Of a stretch of DNA of 64,000 nt, positions 1 through 8,415 are shown piece by piece. How positions within the stretch are numbered: position 1 is the first letter of the stretch; each line of letters opens with the position of its first letter. Both the position numbers and the translations under genes were made by a program. Source of the DNA: Kiritimatiellaeota bacterium B1221 (GTDB taxonomy: Bacteria > Verrucomicrobiota > Kiritimatiellia > SS1-B-03-39 > UBA6053); NCBI GenBank assembly GCA_029269125.1, contig JARHXX010000007.1, positions 1 to 64,000 on the forward strand, read 5' to 3'. Below the pieces are notes generated by a model that saw nothing but the letters and a program-made list of their open reading frames with translations, was not told the origin of the DNA and searched no databases.

Positions 1-130
1 CGGACCGCGGGACGCGGGCCCTCCGGACCGACCCCGTCCCGGGGTCACAACTTCCCTCCCCCAGCCGGACCGCGGGACGCGGGCCCTCCGGACCGACCCC
101 GTCCCGGGGTCGCAACCTCCCTCCCCCAGC
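1..130. repeat. 65-bp GC-rich tandem repeat, two copies
   Basis: Two head-to-tail copies of a 65-bp unit (1-65 and 66-130) differ at only two bases, near the end of each unit. Each copy is very GC-rich and contains short self-complementary stretches such as cccg/cggg and tccgga. The array may continue beyond the left edge. It lies downstream of the DJ-1/PfpI gene on the minus strand, so a structured intergenic repeat is plausible. No coding sequence is supported here. Confidence 0.85.
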
Positions 131-164
131 TGTAAAACCAACACTCCCACACATGGAGAATTCT

Positions 165-722
165 TCACCCCTCAAATAACATCCCTTCCGCCACTTCCAT
201 GCGGGTTTCCACCCCGGCCAGCCTTTCGACCAGTTTCAGAGCAAAAGCCATGGCGGTACCCGGTCCCTGACTGCTGACCAAATTGCCGTCGGTCACCACC
301 CGCTCATCCACCCAGGTGCCCCCTTGAATTTCCGGGGCGGTGGAGGGATAACAGGTGAATTTACGCCCTTCCAGTAGACCATGCGCATCCAAGACCAGAG
401 ATGCCGCACAAATCACGCCCACCGTTTTGTCGGCACTTTGAAAGTAATGGATCAGCAAATCGCGGACGCGATCATCATTCCGTAAAGCCTCGGTTCCAGG
501 CAAACCGCCGGGCAACACCAACAAGTCAAATTCTTTTGCCTCCGCCAAGGCATCCAAGCCGATATCCGGCGTAATTTTCACTCCACGCGAGGCTTCAAAC
601 ATTTCCGCCTGCAATCCAGCCGCCACCACCTCCACCCCTCCCCGGCGCAACACATCAATCACAATCACCGCTTCCATTTCTTCACATCCCGGGGCCAACA
701 GTACACAGGCACTTTTCATCAT
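165..722 (-). CDS. DJ-1/PfpI family protein (YajL/ThiJ-like)
   Basis: This 185-residue protein spans a single DJ-1/PfpI domain, the usual length for the family. The conserved acidic residue lies in the N-terminal GCEEMEAV segment (Glu17), and the nucleophilic-elbow cysteine is Cys105 in VGVICAAS, matching the DJ-1 arrangement of Glu18 and Cys106. Members act in the cytoplasm as glyoxalase/deglycase-like or chaperone-like stress proteins, and the exact activity cannot be read from sequence. The start overlaps the stop of the upstream NERD gene by ATGA and is preceded by GGAG, so the two genes are translationally coupled. The second in-frame Met is an alternative start. Confidence 0.9.
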   Translation of the reverse strand: MMKSACVLLAPGCEEMEAVIVIDVLRRGGVEVVAAGLQAEMFEASRGVKITPDIGLDALAEAKEFDLLVLPGGLPGTEALRNDDRVRDLLIHYFQSADKTVGVICAASLVLDAHGLLEGRKFTCYPSTAPEIQGGTWVDERVVTDGNLVSSQGPGTAMAFALKLVERLAGVETRMEVAEGMLFEG

Positions 723-1456
723 ATTTCTCCTTCAGACATTTTTGCTTCCAGTTTTTTTAAAACTTCCGAACGGGATTTCAAGTGGGGTTTCTCTTCGCGT
801 TCCCCCAACAAGAAGGTTCCCAAATCCTGAATTTCCCCCATCCATACTCCCTCTTTCATTCCCGGATAATCCCCGTATCTACCGCCCACAATACACACCA
901 TGGGAGTGACGGATCCCTTGGGCATGCCCAATTCTTCCGCCAATACATCCGCCCGGTCAGACAAGGTTTTCAATTCGTATCCGGGATAAAAGTTCTCACC
1001 GTGCATCAACTTATGGTTGATCACCCGCACCTGCCCCCGCCAATTGACCGTTTCGATACTGAACACCTGATCCGGTGCGACCAGCACATGATCCACTTCC
1101 TTTTCTCCCATCGGAAGTCCATGATAGACCTGCCAACTTTCCGGCAAGGCATCCAGGACCCTGGCCACCTGCTCCTCTCCCCTCGCCCCCTCCTCATGAC
1201 GTAAATAAATCATCACCGCCCGCTTCCAGGTCACATACAAGCCAAATGCAATCAGGAGCAACAAAATCCCTGCATGCCAGCCTTGCAGAAAGGAAGGTCG
1301 GAGCACCCCGCCAAACACCATGCCGGCGGTGAATGCCATGGCAATTAACGGAGACAACGCCGAAGAAAATCCCCGGTTTCGGGCATGCACACCGGGGATT
1401 CCCTGTCTGCCTGAGGTTCTAGAAGGAGGCGGAACGTCATCTGGTTGCGGTTTCAT
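719..1456 (-). CDS. NERD-domain membrane protein, catalytic Lys replaced
   Basis: The protein has 245 residues. Two hydrophobic segments (about 35-55 and 60-78) precede a cytoplasmic NERD (nuclease-related) domain at about 88-190. The GARGEEQVARVLDAL start, the EVDHVLVAP aspartate strand and the VFSIETVNWRG strand are typical. NERD domains normally carry E-x-K in that last strand (IETKNW), but here it reads E-T-V, so the PD-(D/E)XK lysine is a valine and nuclease activity is doubtful. It is the first gene of a two-gene unit with the DJ-1-like protein and is divergent from the sugar transferase. The family is recognised confidently, but the role is unknown. Confidence 0.75.
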   Translation of the reverse strand: MKPQPDDVPPPSRTSGRQGIPGVHARNRGFSSALSPLIAMAFTAGMVFGGVLRPSFLQGWHAGILLLLIAFGLYVTWKRAVMIYLRHEEGARGEEQVARVLDALPESWQVYHGLPMGEKEVDHVLVAPDQVFSIETVNWRGQVRVINHKLMHGENFYPGYELKTLSDRADVLAEELGMPKGSVTPMVCIVGGRYGDYPGMKEGVWMGEIQDLGTFLLGEREEKPHLKSRSEVLKKLEAKMSEGEI

Positions 1457-1520
1457 AGCGGCAGTATATCTTAGAAGCGGGAACTTGTAAACGATTCACT
1501 ATCCCGCTAGAAAGAGAAGT

Positions 1521-2936
1521 ATGCAAAGCCGCCAAACCACTGAACATTTATTATCCAGCCTGCTGGCCATCGTCTCCGATGGCCTGGCCATTTTCGGTGG
1601 ATTCGGATTGGCAGTATGGATTCGCTTTGACAGCGGCTGGATGGCCGTGGAACCACAAAAAGGCATCCCCTCCTTTGAAGAACTGCTGAGGCTGATCTTA
1701 CTGGCCGTATTGATTTTCCTCGTGGTATTTAATAATCTGCACCTGTATAAACGCCCTCATCAGGGTCGTTTTGAGGATACCATCCCCCGGATCATCCGGG
1801 CCATCCTCATGAGTTTCGTGCTCTACTTCGCACTCGAAGCCGCCCTTCGCCTCGATCCCGCTTTCAGTCGGAAAGCACTGGCCATCAGTTTGGGAAGTGT
1901 GAGCTTTTTTGTTTTACTCGAACGCTACCTGCTCTATCGCATCGAACTCCATAAAGCCCGCCACGCCCCCACCGAAAACCAGGTAATAATGGTGGGCACC
2001 GATCCCAATATCCTCCGTTTGGCAGAAGCCATCGAAGCAGATAAATTCCTCCGCGCCAAAGTCCTGGGTTTCCTGCGGGTGAAACAGGAGAGCCCCTGGC
2101 CTGAAGAAATTCAGGAAATCAAACGTTTAGGCAGCTCTGCGGAAGTCCAAAGCAAAACCCTCGAACTGAAAGCCAATCACGTCGTGCTCTCCGATGTGGG
2201 CATCGATCGGGATGCCTTGCTGGAGTTGGTGGTATTTTGCGAACACAACTATATCTCCTTTCATCTGGTGCCCGACCTCTTCCGCATCCTCACCTCCGAT
2301 CTGCAAGTCCGCCACCTCGCGGGTATTCCCATTATGGGACTGGGACAATGGCCTCTCGACCGAATCGGCCCCCGGTTGCTGAAACGGGGATTTGATATCT
2401 GTTTCAGTATCTCCGCACTCATCGGCATCAGTCCGGTACTGCTCATCGCCGCCATTGCCGTGAAAATAAGTTCGAAAGGCCCCATATTCTATCGGCAAAT
2501 CCGCTGCGGTGAACATGGAAAACACTTTAACATTATTAAACTTCGGACCATGCGGGCGGATGCCGAAGAGACCGGGCCGGGCTGGACCACCGAAGATGAT
2601 CCGCGGCGCACGAAAATTGGTGAATTTCTGCGCAAATGGAACATCGATGAACTGCCCCAGTTCTGGAACGTGCTCTGCGGTCAAATGAGCGTCGTAGGCC
2701 CCCGTCCCGAACGCCCCCACTATGTCGAACAGTTTAAAGATGAAATCAATCGCTACATGCGGCGACACGCACACAAACCCGGTATCACCGGCTGGGCACA
2801 AGTTCACGGACTGCGTGGGGACACCAGCATCGATGAACGTATCCGTTACGATTTATTCTATCTTGAAAACTGGTCCCCGGGTCTGGATCTCAAAATTATC
2901 CTTAAAACCTTCTCGGCAAATAAAAACGCGTACTAA
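1521..2936 (+). CDS. undecaprenyl-phosphate sugar phosphotransferase (WcaJ/PHPT family)
   Basis: This 471-residue integral membrane enzyme has the full architecture of exopolysaccharide polyprenyl glycosylphosphotransferases. It has four or so N-terminal membrane helices (about 10-125), a central Rossmann-like domain (about 145-250), a further membrane segment (KRGFDICFS onward) and the bacterial sugar-transferase catalytic domain at about 285-471. The signature GPIFYRQIRCG, KLRTM, DELPQFWNVL, MSVVGPRPE and KPGITGWAQV blocks are all visible. The family moves a hexose-1-phosphate from UDP-sugar to undecaprenyl phosphate, starting exopolysaccharide or capsule assembly. No other glycosyltransferase, flippase or polymerase gene is nearby, so it is an orphan initiating enzyme. 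Confidence 0.92.
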   Translation: MQSRQTTEHLLSSLLAIVSDGLAIFGGFGLAVWIRFDSGWMAVEPQKGIPSFEELLRLILLAVLIFLVVFNNLHLYKRPHQGRFEDTIPRIIRAILMSFVLYFALEAALRLDPAFSRKALAISLGSVSFFVLLERYLLYRIELHKARHAPTENQVIMVGTDPNILRLAEAIEADKFLRAKVLGFLRVKQESPWPEEIQEIKRLGSSAEVQSKTLELKANHVVLSDVGIDRDALLELVVFCEHNYISFHLVPDLFRILTSDLQVRHLAGIPIMGLGQWPLDRIGPRLLKRGFDICFSISALIGISPVLLIAAIAVKISSKGPIFYRQIRCGEHGKHFNIIKLRTMRADAEETGPGWTTEDDPRRTKIGEFLRKWNIDELPQFWNVLCGQMSVVGPRPERPHYVEQFKDEINRYMRRHAHKPGITGWAQVHGLRGDTSIDERIRYDLFYLENWSPGLDLKIILKTFSANKNAY

Positions 2937-3001
2937 GCCCCATCTTACCTATTGAAATACGGGAAGGATATAGCTTTGACCCAATAACCCTTTTTCTGTA
3001 A

Positions 3002-3790
3002 ATGAAACCGGTCATGAAAAGTTTACTACCTCTCCTACTCATTGCCTCACTCTCTTGCAGTCTTTCTGCCGCTCTCGTCCAAACGTTCGAAAGTGGTGAA
3101 GATACCAGCAACTGGGGAAGTGACTGGGTGGCTCCTGGAGGATGGACAACCTCAAACACACCGTTTTTAGACCCGAGCCTGGGCGGAAGTAGCATTGGCG
3201 CCGGAAGCACGGCCGACGGCCAGAATGCGCATCGTGACTTTTCTTCAAATACTGCGGGGTTGGATACGGTAAATGGCAGCTACACCACCTCCATGTATTT
3301 AAATATCACTTCTTTTGGACAGTCTATTCCCGATGGCTCCTTTTATGTCATTGATGGGGATTATGATCAGGGAGGCAGTGCCAATGTTGTTCAATTGCGA
3401 ATCATCGGCTCCAACAATCAATGGGAATATTTTGATTACAATGGGACCTGGACCTCAACCGGCGTGAGTTGGAGCCTGGGTGACATCAACTACATTGAAT
3501 ACTCTATTGATAATACCAACCAGTCGTATAATTTCACCATCAGTGAAGTTGACTCCTTTGGCGCAGTGGTGAACAACAACACCACTTCAATCAGTGGTAT
3601 CAAATCCGGGACCCCGAATTCCAACCAAAAAGGAACTCTCACCTACCATTTTGAAACCTCGGGCGGCACAGCCGTATTTGGAGTGGATAATATCAATATC
3701 GCGGTTGTTCCCGAGCTCTCCTCCATCCTGTGCACGTCTTTGGCCATGGCGGGTTTGGTGTTGAGCAAGTGGATCAAACAACGTCGCTGA
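3002..3790 (+). CDS. exported protein with PEP-CTERM-like sorting tail
   Basis: The 262-residue protein starts with a signal peptide (positive start, then hydrophobic LLPLLLIASLSC, cleavage near the SAALV region). A Ser/Thr/Asn/Gly-rich beta-type body follows. It ends in a short motif VPELS, a hydrophobic helix and a basic tail KWIKQRR, which is the layout of PEP-CTERM sorting signals with a degenerate PEP. Such proteins are exported and processed by an exosortase/archaeosortase; no exosortase gene is in this window. The passenger family is not recognised. A strong terminator follows directly. A second Met four residues later is an alternative start. Confidence 0.75.
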   Translation: MKPVMKSLLPLLLIASLSCSLSAALVQTFESGEDTSNWGSDWVAPGGWTTSNTPFLDPSLGGSSIGAGSTADGQNAHRDFSSNTAGLDTVNGSYTTSMYLNITSFGQSIPDGSFYVIDGDYDQGGSANVVQLRIIGSNNQWEYFDYNGTWTSTGVSWSLGDINYIEYSIDNTNQSYNFTISEVDSFGAVVNNNTTSISGIKSGTPNSNQKGTLTYHFETSGGTAVFGVDNINIAVVPELSSILCTSLAMAGLVLSKWIKQRR

Positions 3791-3810
3791 CGTTTACCTC
3801 CCCTTTCCCT

Positions 3811-3841
3811 AAATCCCCGGATGTCCCCCGGGGATTTTTTT
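3811..3841. terminator. bidirectional Rho-independent terminator
   Basis: A 10-bp inverted repeat (aaatccccgg/ccggggattt) with a short loop is followed by a T run on the plus strand and preceded by A bases. It lies between the convergent PEP-CTERM-like gene and the HAD gene and touches the HAD stop codon, so it can serve both. Confidence 0.85.
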
Positions 3842-4787
3842 ATCCCAATCCATCAGACTCAAAAGGTAAATCCATTTGTCCCGCCACCACAATCTTCCTC
3901 CCATCCGGGATATCCGGCTCGGAAGTATCGTACACCACAAATTTCACTTGCGGAAATTCCCGGTGCAATTCCTGTTCGATAAAATCCACCACCGCACGCA
4001 CGTTGCGGGGATCATCATCTGAGAAACCCACACTGATCGGCTTAACCACCCCACTGCGCCGCATGATCCGGAACACATGCTGCATAAAATCTTTAATCGC
4101 GAACTGCTTCGCTTCCTCTTGGATATCCACCCCGGGTTGATCCGCCCCCATCTTCGCCCGAAAATCAGGACTGGTCACCGCATGGTATTGGTTTAAATCT
4201 AAATAGAGCCTCATCACCTCCTCATCGGTGAGGTACCCTTCCCCTTTCTCGTAAGCCGCCCGGTATCCCCGAAGATTCGCCATCATCGTCCGCTGCTCCT
4301 CCCCGGTCAATACGTGGCTAATAAAATACTTCACCCCTTCCCGAATAGTTTCAGATTGATGCCCCCGGGCCGTCACAATCGCAAACAGTCGCCCTTCAAT
4401 TAACGCACGGCGGAACTGACGGAAACTGGGTCCGGGTTTTTGCTCCCCGGCAATCACCGGATCCAAAGCCGCACGGGTATCCCGCAAAAAACAGCTTTCC
4501 TCCTCGTGGGCAAAATCACGAAACTCCCGAAATGCATTTTCCCAATCCCCATCCGGCGGACGATAATTTTCAAAATCATTTCGTACCAAGGCATAAAAAG
4601 AAGTGCTGACCGCAATCGGCTCCCAACTGCCTGACTGCGTTTTCTTTTCCAAATGAATCCGCGTCGGCATATGTAAAATATTATTATCCCAATCAAAAAT
4701 ATAATACTTAAAAGGCAGGTTCACCACCTCACGGTTTACTTCCGGCTCTTGCCAGTCCGTTTTTTCAGATGTATTTTGAGAATCCAT
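3840..4787 (-). CDS. HAD-superfamily hydrolase-like protein
   Basis: This cytoplasmic protein of about 315 residues carries HAD motif I (YIFDWDNN, Asp-x-Asp), motif II (FAIVTARG, Thr) and a late GFSDDDPRN segment fitting motifs III/IV, so a phosphatase-type Rossmann fold is expected. The insert between motifs I and II is long. The substrate is unknown. Three starts are possible, at 4787, 4793 and 4814; none has a clear Shine-Dalgarno sequence, and further extension would run into the upstream gene. It is the last gene of a minus-strand unit after the AraC and DUF2459 genes. Confidence 0.7.
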   Translation of the reverse strand: MDSQNTSEKTDWQEPEVNREVVNLPFKYYIFDWDNNILHMPTRIHLEKKTQSGSWEPIAVSTSFYALVRNDFENYRPPDGDWENAFREFRDFAHEEESCFLRDTRAALDPVIAGEQKPGPSFRQFRRALIEGRLFAIVTARGHQSETIREGVKYFISHVLTGEEQRTMMANLRGYRAAYEKGEGYLTDEEVMRLYLDLNQYHAVTSPDFRAKMGADQPGVDIQEEAKQFAIKDFMQHVFRIMRRSGVVKPISVGFSDDDPRNVRAVVDFIEQELHREFPQVKFVVYDTSEPDIPDGRKIVVAGQMDLPFESDGLG

Positions 4788-4849
4788 AGCCATAAATGTA
4801 CACAGTTTTGACATTTTCGCCAGTCGGAACCCCGGTATTCCTGCCGAGA

Positions 4850-5503
4850 TTATAAACCACGCATCACTGAACCCGAGGTGATTTTCCAGGCCACTCCGAT
4901 ATTGACCCCTCCACTGGCCAAAGCCTTGGCCGTCCACTTGTTACAGGTGTTAAACAAATAATATTTCCCCACCCCTCTGAAAAACTGACTGTCTCCATAA
5001 ATCCCCTCCCGGACAGGACGTAGGTGTCCCTCCGTATTCCTGGCAAAACTGGATGAGATAAATTGGATCATCCCCTCCAAGCCCTCCCGACTTAAATAGA
5101 CGTCCTGATTTTCACTGCTTCGAAAATATCGCAGCGGATGTTCCCGATACCCCACCACATGCAATACCGTCTCGGTCGGCCAAAAAACGGCACTGAGAGT
5201 CATACGGCTGGTAATTTTCTCCGCCTGATAAAATCCTGCATCCCCCCACCCGATTTCATAAAATCCGGCATCCGGAAAACGTATGGCCAATTCCGGAAAC
5301 TGAGGATTGACCACTTCCGCCGGCAAACTTATCCCGGTATGCCTTCCATGGTTATGCACATAGATGACTTGATCACGGACAGCATGCGGATTCGTCTCCC
5401 CACCGTGAACGACTTTGGGCGTGGTGCCACATCCCACAAACAAAAGCGCAAACACAACGGCAAGGATTCGAAACCCATATTCTGAACGAATTATTTTATC
5501 CAT
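4850..5503 (-). CDS. DUF2459 family lipoprotein
   Basis: The protein has 217 residues from the chosen start. A short basic N-terminus and a hydrophobic stretch (ILAVVFALLFVGC) end in a lipobox, so it should be a lipid-anchored envelope protein. The body matches the DUF2459 (TIGR02117-like) family, with YVHNHGRHTGI near the start, GWGDAGFYQ, and FNTCNKWTAKAL near the end; the conserved His and Cys suggest an NlpC/P60-like papain fold, although this is not established. The ATG at 5503 overlaps the end of the AraC gene by 8 bases (ATGGATAA), so the genes are coupled. Function unknown. Confidence 0.75.
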   Translation of the reverse strand: MDKIIRSEYGFRILAVVFALLFVGCGTTPKVVHGGETNPHAVRDQVIYVHNHGRHTGISLPAEVVNPQFPELAIRFPDAGFYEIGWGDAGFYQAEKITSRMTLSAVFWPTETVLHVVGYREHPLRYFRSSENQDVYLSREGLEGMIQFISSSFARNTEGHLRPVREGIYGDSQFFRGVGKYYLFNTCNKWTAKALASGGVNIGVAWKITSGSVMRGL

Positions 5504-6275
5504 AGAGCATATACTTTTTTCGGAATGCGGCGGCAGTAAGTCCGGTATGCTTCTTAAAGGCGCGGCAAAAGTTCTCCGTATTGCTGAACCCCACATCATA
5601 CGAAATGGCTTTGACCGGATCCATACTGGTCACCAGCCGGTGACGGGCCGCTGACATCCGGTACTGAATCACCATTTGATGAGGCGTTTTTCCGGTGGCC
5701 GCCTTAAATTCCGCATGTAAATGAGAAGGACTCAATCCCACTTTCTCCGCCAAAGATTCCACACTGTGCGCCCGTTCGGGATGACGGGCGATTTCTGCAA
5801 TCACTGAGGCGATCCGCGGCGGGATGCGGGTATGACTGTGCCGCACTTGGTCCTGCGCATACCGAAAAGAAAACTGGGCCCAAATTAAATCACCCAACAC
5901 ATCCAAAGAAATCCCCTCATGATGAAACGCATACAGCATTTCCCGCGAAAAACTTTCCGCATCCCGGGTTTCCTCCCAGCGAAAAGAGCGGGGCCAATCG
6001 GTAACCGGTGCGGGGATTGTAAATAACGCAGTCATACATTCATAATGCTCATCCGCAGTGGATTGGTAAATGGTTTCCTGCCCCGGCTGATGAAAAAAGA
6101 TCCACCCCGGCCCCGCCCACGCCTCCTTTTCGGGATGTTTCACCCGCCCCCGGGTCACCAGTTCAAACAGATATTCTCCCGGTAAAATCTCCGAGGGGAC
6201 GACAGCCCCACCTATAGGACTTATAAAGTACCCGACCCGTACAAGTTGGGGTTTGATTTTTTCACCATCATTCAT
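5496..6275 (-). CDS. AraC-family transcriptional regulator
   Basis: About 259 residues. An N-terminal cupin-like sensing region (GGAVVPSEILPGEY, then a strand-rich stretch to about residue 120) precedes two C-terminal helix-turn-helix units (SVESLAEKVGLSPSHLHAEFKAATG, then the second recognition helix and NTENFCRAFKKHTG), the usual AraC layout. It is divergent from a sugar-phosphate isomerase/epimerase and a Gfo/Idh oxidoreductase, which it probably controls in response to a sugar. A TTG start at 6287 preceded by GGAAAG is an alternative; ATG at 6275 lacks a good ribosome site. An 11-base repeat overlaps its start region. Confidence 0.9.
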   Translation of the reverse strand: MNDGEKIKPQLVRVGYFISPIGGAVVPSEILPGEYLFELVTRGRVKHPEKEAWAGPGWIFFHQPGQETIYQSTADEHYECMTALFTIPAPVTDWPRSFRWEETRDAESFSREMLYAFHHEGISLDVLGDLIWAQFSFRYAQDQVRHSHTRIPPRIASVIAEIARHPERAHSVESLAEKVGLSPSHLHAEFKAATGKTPHQMVIQYRMSAARHRLVTSMDPVKAISYDVGFSNTENFCRAFKKHTGLTAAAFRKKYMLYG

Positions 6276-6276
6276 A

Positions 6277-6351
6277 GTTTTTATCAATTAGCTTTCCTTT
6301 ACCTTTCACTCTTAGTCATGATATGAAAACAAAAATCATTGTTTTTATCAA
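6277..6351. promoter_or_regulatory. direct repeat gtttttatcaa, candidate AraC operator pair
   Basis: The 11-mer gtttttatcaa occurs at 6277-6287 and again in the same orientation at 6341-6351, 64 bp apart (about six helical turns). It is the most evident repeat in the divergent intergenic region between the AraC regulator and the isomerase. AraC-type regulators commonly bind direct repeats. One copy overlaps the possible TTG start of the regulator, consistent with autoregulation. This is inference from position and repetition only. Confidence 0.45.
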
Positions 6352-6374
6352 ATAACCACAACAGGAGATCGACT

Positions 6375-7190
6375 ATGACACCCGAAATCACCGTTCAATT
6401 ATACTCTGTGCGTGACAACGCCGCCCAGGATTACGAAGGCACCATCCGCGCCATCGCCGATATGGGCTTTGGCTGTGTGGAACCCGCCGGCTATCCCGGA
6501 AGCAGCCCCGAAGCCGCCGCCAAACTTTTTAAAGAACTCGGACTGCGCGCGCCTTCCGCCCACTGCAACCTGCCCATCGGTGATGCGAAAAATGAAATCC
6601 TGGACCAGGCACAACTCATGGGCCACGAGGCGCTCATTACCGGTTGCCCTCCCCGCTTCAAAGAACACTACGTCTCCATGGACGAAGTGAAAAAAATGGC
6701 GGAACTCTACTGCGAAGGCGCAGCCAATGCCGCTGAAGTCGGTATTCAAGTGGGTTACCACAACCACGACTGGGATCTCTGCGAAATCGACGGTGTCCGT
6801 GCCTATAAAGTATTTTTGGAAAACACCCCCGAGTCCGTGCTTTGGGAAGCGGATTTGTTCTGGGTGGCACGCGCGGGATTGGATCCTGCCGCCTTCGTCA
6901 AAGAAATCGGTCCCCGCGGTAAATTTCTGCACGGAAAAGACGGACGGGTGAAAACCGACGCCACCTTTGTGGAAAAAGAAACCGAAGACGGAAAAATCAT
7001 GGTCAGTGACAGCATCCCCTTCCTCCCCGCCGGCACCGGTCAGGTCGATCTCATTGCCGCCACCAAAGACGCCGAATTCACCAAATACGTTGCGGTTGAA
7101 CTCGACAGCTACGAAGGCGACATGATGCAGGCCGTCAAACAAAGTTATGACTACCTGACCCAAAGCGGAATCGCCAAAGGCAACAAATAA
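6375..7190 (+). CDS. sugar phosphate isomerase/epimerase (xylose isomerase-like TIM barrel)
   Basis: A 271-residue single-domain TIM-barrel protein of the AP-endonuclease-2/xylose-isomerase-like family. QLYSVRD at the start, ADMGFGCVEPAGYPG, the YHNHDWD histidine strand and the C-terminal VAVELDSYEGD strand supply typical metal-ligand positions (Glu, Asp, His). Start chosen at the ATG after AGGAG (6363-6367). Members interconvert or epimerise sugars or inositols, and the substrate is not determinable. It is followed after 16 bp by a Gfo/Idh dehydrogenase, a common pairing in sugar-derivative catabolism, and is divergent from an AraC regulator. Confidence 0.85.
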   Translation: MTPEITVQLYSVRDNAAQDYEGTIRAIADMGFGCVEPAGYPGSSPEAAAKLFKELGLRAPSAHCNLPIGDAKNEILDQAQLMGHEALITGCPPRFKEHYVSMDEVKKMAELYCEGAANAAEVGIQVGYHNHDWDLCEIDGVRAYKVFLENTPESVLWEADLFWVARAGLDPAAFVKEIGPRGKFLHGKDGRVKTDATFVEKETEDGKIMVSDSIPFLPAGTGQVDLIAATKDAEFTKYVAVELDSYEGDMMQAVKQSYDYLTQSGIAKGNK

Positions 7191-7206
7191 TCGGAGACCC
7201 TCTACT

Positions 7207-8316
7207 ATGAGTAAAGCAAAACAAATCGGCATTGGAATCATCGGCTGCGGAAATATCTCCGACGCCTACTTTAACGGCGCAAAAAAATTCGAGGTGCTCA
7301 ACACCATCTCCTGTGCAGATATCGAACATGAGAAAGCAGTTGCCAAAGCTGAAGAACACGGTTGCGAAGCCCAGACCGTTGAGGAACTGCTCGCCAACCC
7401 GAAAGTGGAGTTGGTGATCAACCTCACCATCCCCGCCGTCCACGCTGAAGTGAGCATCGCGGCCCTCAACGCCGGCAAACACGTTCACTGCGAAAAACCT
7501 TTGGCCGTGTCGCTGGAAGACGCCAAAAAAGTCATGGATCTGGCAGCCGAAAAAGGTCTGCTGGTTGGCTGTGCCCCGGACACCTTCCTCGGTGCCGGAC
7601 TGCAGACCTCCCGCAAACTGGTCGACGACGGCTGGATCGGAAAAGTGGTCGGCGGATCTGCATTCTTAATGTCCCGCGGACCCGAATCCTGGCACCCCAA
7701 CCCCAAATTCTTCTACGAAGTCGGCGCCGGCCCCATGTTTGATATGGGCCCCTACTACATCACCGCCCTGGTGCATTTGCTGGGACCGGTAAAACGCGTG
7801 GCCGCCGTGACCTCTAAAGCCTTCGAAGTGCGTACCGCCACTTGCGAAGAGCAGTTCGGTCTGCCCCTGCCCGTGGAAATCCCCACCCATTACTCCGGCA
7901 CCCTGGAGTTCCATTCCGGCGCCTCTGTGAACATGACCATCTCTTTTGATGTGTATGCCCACAATCACAAACCCATCGAACTCTACGGTACCGAAGGATC
8001 CATCGGCGTGCCTGACCCCAACACCTTTGGCGGACCGGTCACGCTTTGGACCGCAGCCACCAAAGAGTGGAAAGAACAGGGCTTCAGTCACCCCTATTCC
8101 GACAACTCCCGCAGTATCGGCGCAGCGGATATGGCCATGACCATTCTCAGTGACGGCAAACATCCCCACAAATCCAGCGGTGCCCTCGCGTACCACGCAC
8201 TGGAAGTGATGCACGCCTTCGAGAAATCCTCCGTGAGCGGCACCCACACCGTGATCGAGTCCAAACCCGAACAGCCCGCAGCCCTGCCGCTCGGTCTGAT
8301 CGAAGGACGCGTGTAA
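7207..8316 (+). CDS. Gfo/Idh/MocA family oxidoreductase
   Basis: The 369-residue cytoplasmic enzyme has an N-terminal NAD(P)-binding Rossmann fold (GIGIIGCGNIS, residues about 5-125) with the family EKPLAVSLEDAKKVMDLA segment, and a C-terminal alpha/beta dimerisation domain (about 130-345). The family oxidises or reduces sugars, inositols or related polyols. It forms an operon with the upstream isomerase (16-bp gap with GGAG) and ends at a strong terminator. The substrate is unknown, and control by the divergent AraC protein is likely. Confidence 0.9.
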   Translation: MSKAKQIGIGIIGCGNISDAYFNGAKKFEVLNTISCADIEHEKAVAKAEEHGCEAQTVEELLANPKVELVINLTIPAVHAEVSIAALNAGKHVHCEKPLAVSLEDAKKVMDLAAEKGLLVGCAPDTFLGAGLQTSRKLVDDGWIGKVVGGSAFLMSRGPESWHPNPKFFYEVGAGPMFDMGPYYITALVHLLGPVKRVAAVTSKAFEVRTATCEEQFGLPLPVEIPTHYSGTLEFHSGASVNMTISFDVYAHNHKPIELYGTEGSIGVPDPNTFGGPVTLWTAATKEWKEQGFSHPYSDNSRSIGAADMAMTILSDGKHPHKSSGALAYHALEVMHAFEKSSVSGTHTVIESKPEQPAALPLGLIEGRV

Positions 8317-8318
8317 CC

Positions 8319-8358
8319 CAGACATTTCTGTCTGCGGGAATTCAGGCTTTTAGCCTGA
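8319..8358. repeat. two small hairpins downstream of the oxidoreductase gene
   Basis: Two perfect hairpins in series: cagaca/tgtctg (8319-8334, 4-nt loop) and tcaggct/agcctga (8342-8358, 3-nt loop). Neither has a T tail. They sit just before the main terminator at 8368-8399 and may protect the 3' end or belong to an intergenic repeat family. Confidence 0.6.
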
Positions 8359-8367
8359 CCCCGAAAT

Positions 8368-8399
8368 GAAAAAGCCGGAGCATCCGCTCCGGCTTTTTC
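8368..8399. terminator. strong bidirectional Rho-independent terminator
   Basis: A perfect 14-bp stem (gaaaaagccggagc/gctccggctttttc) with loop atcc, A-rich on one side and T-rich on the other. It separates the convergent Gfo/Idh gene and the rapA-like gene. Confidence 0.92.
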
Positions 8400-8415
8400 C
8401 ATTCAGTCCCAACTC

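Noticed and set aside
782..1332. Open frames on the plus strand across the NERD gene
   Set aside because: They are antisense to a gene with clear domain motifs and show no family pattern.
2127..2807. 226-residue minus-strand frame inside the sugar transferase
   Set aside because: Antisense to strongly conserved sugar-transferase motifs; low-complexity composition typical of shadow frames.
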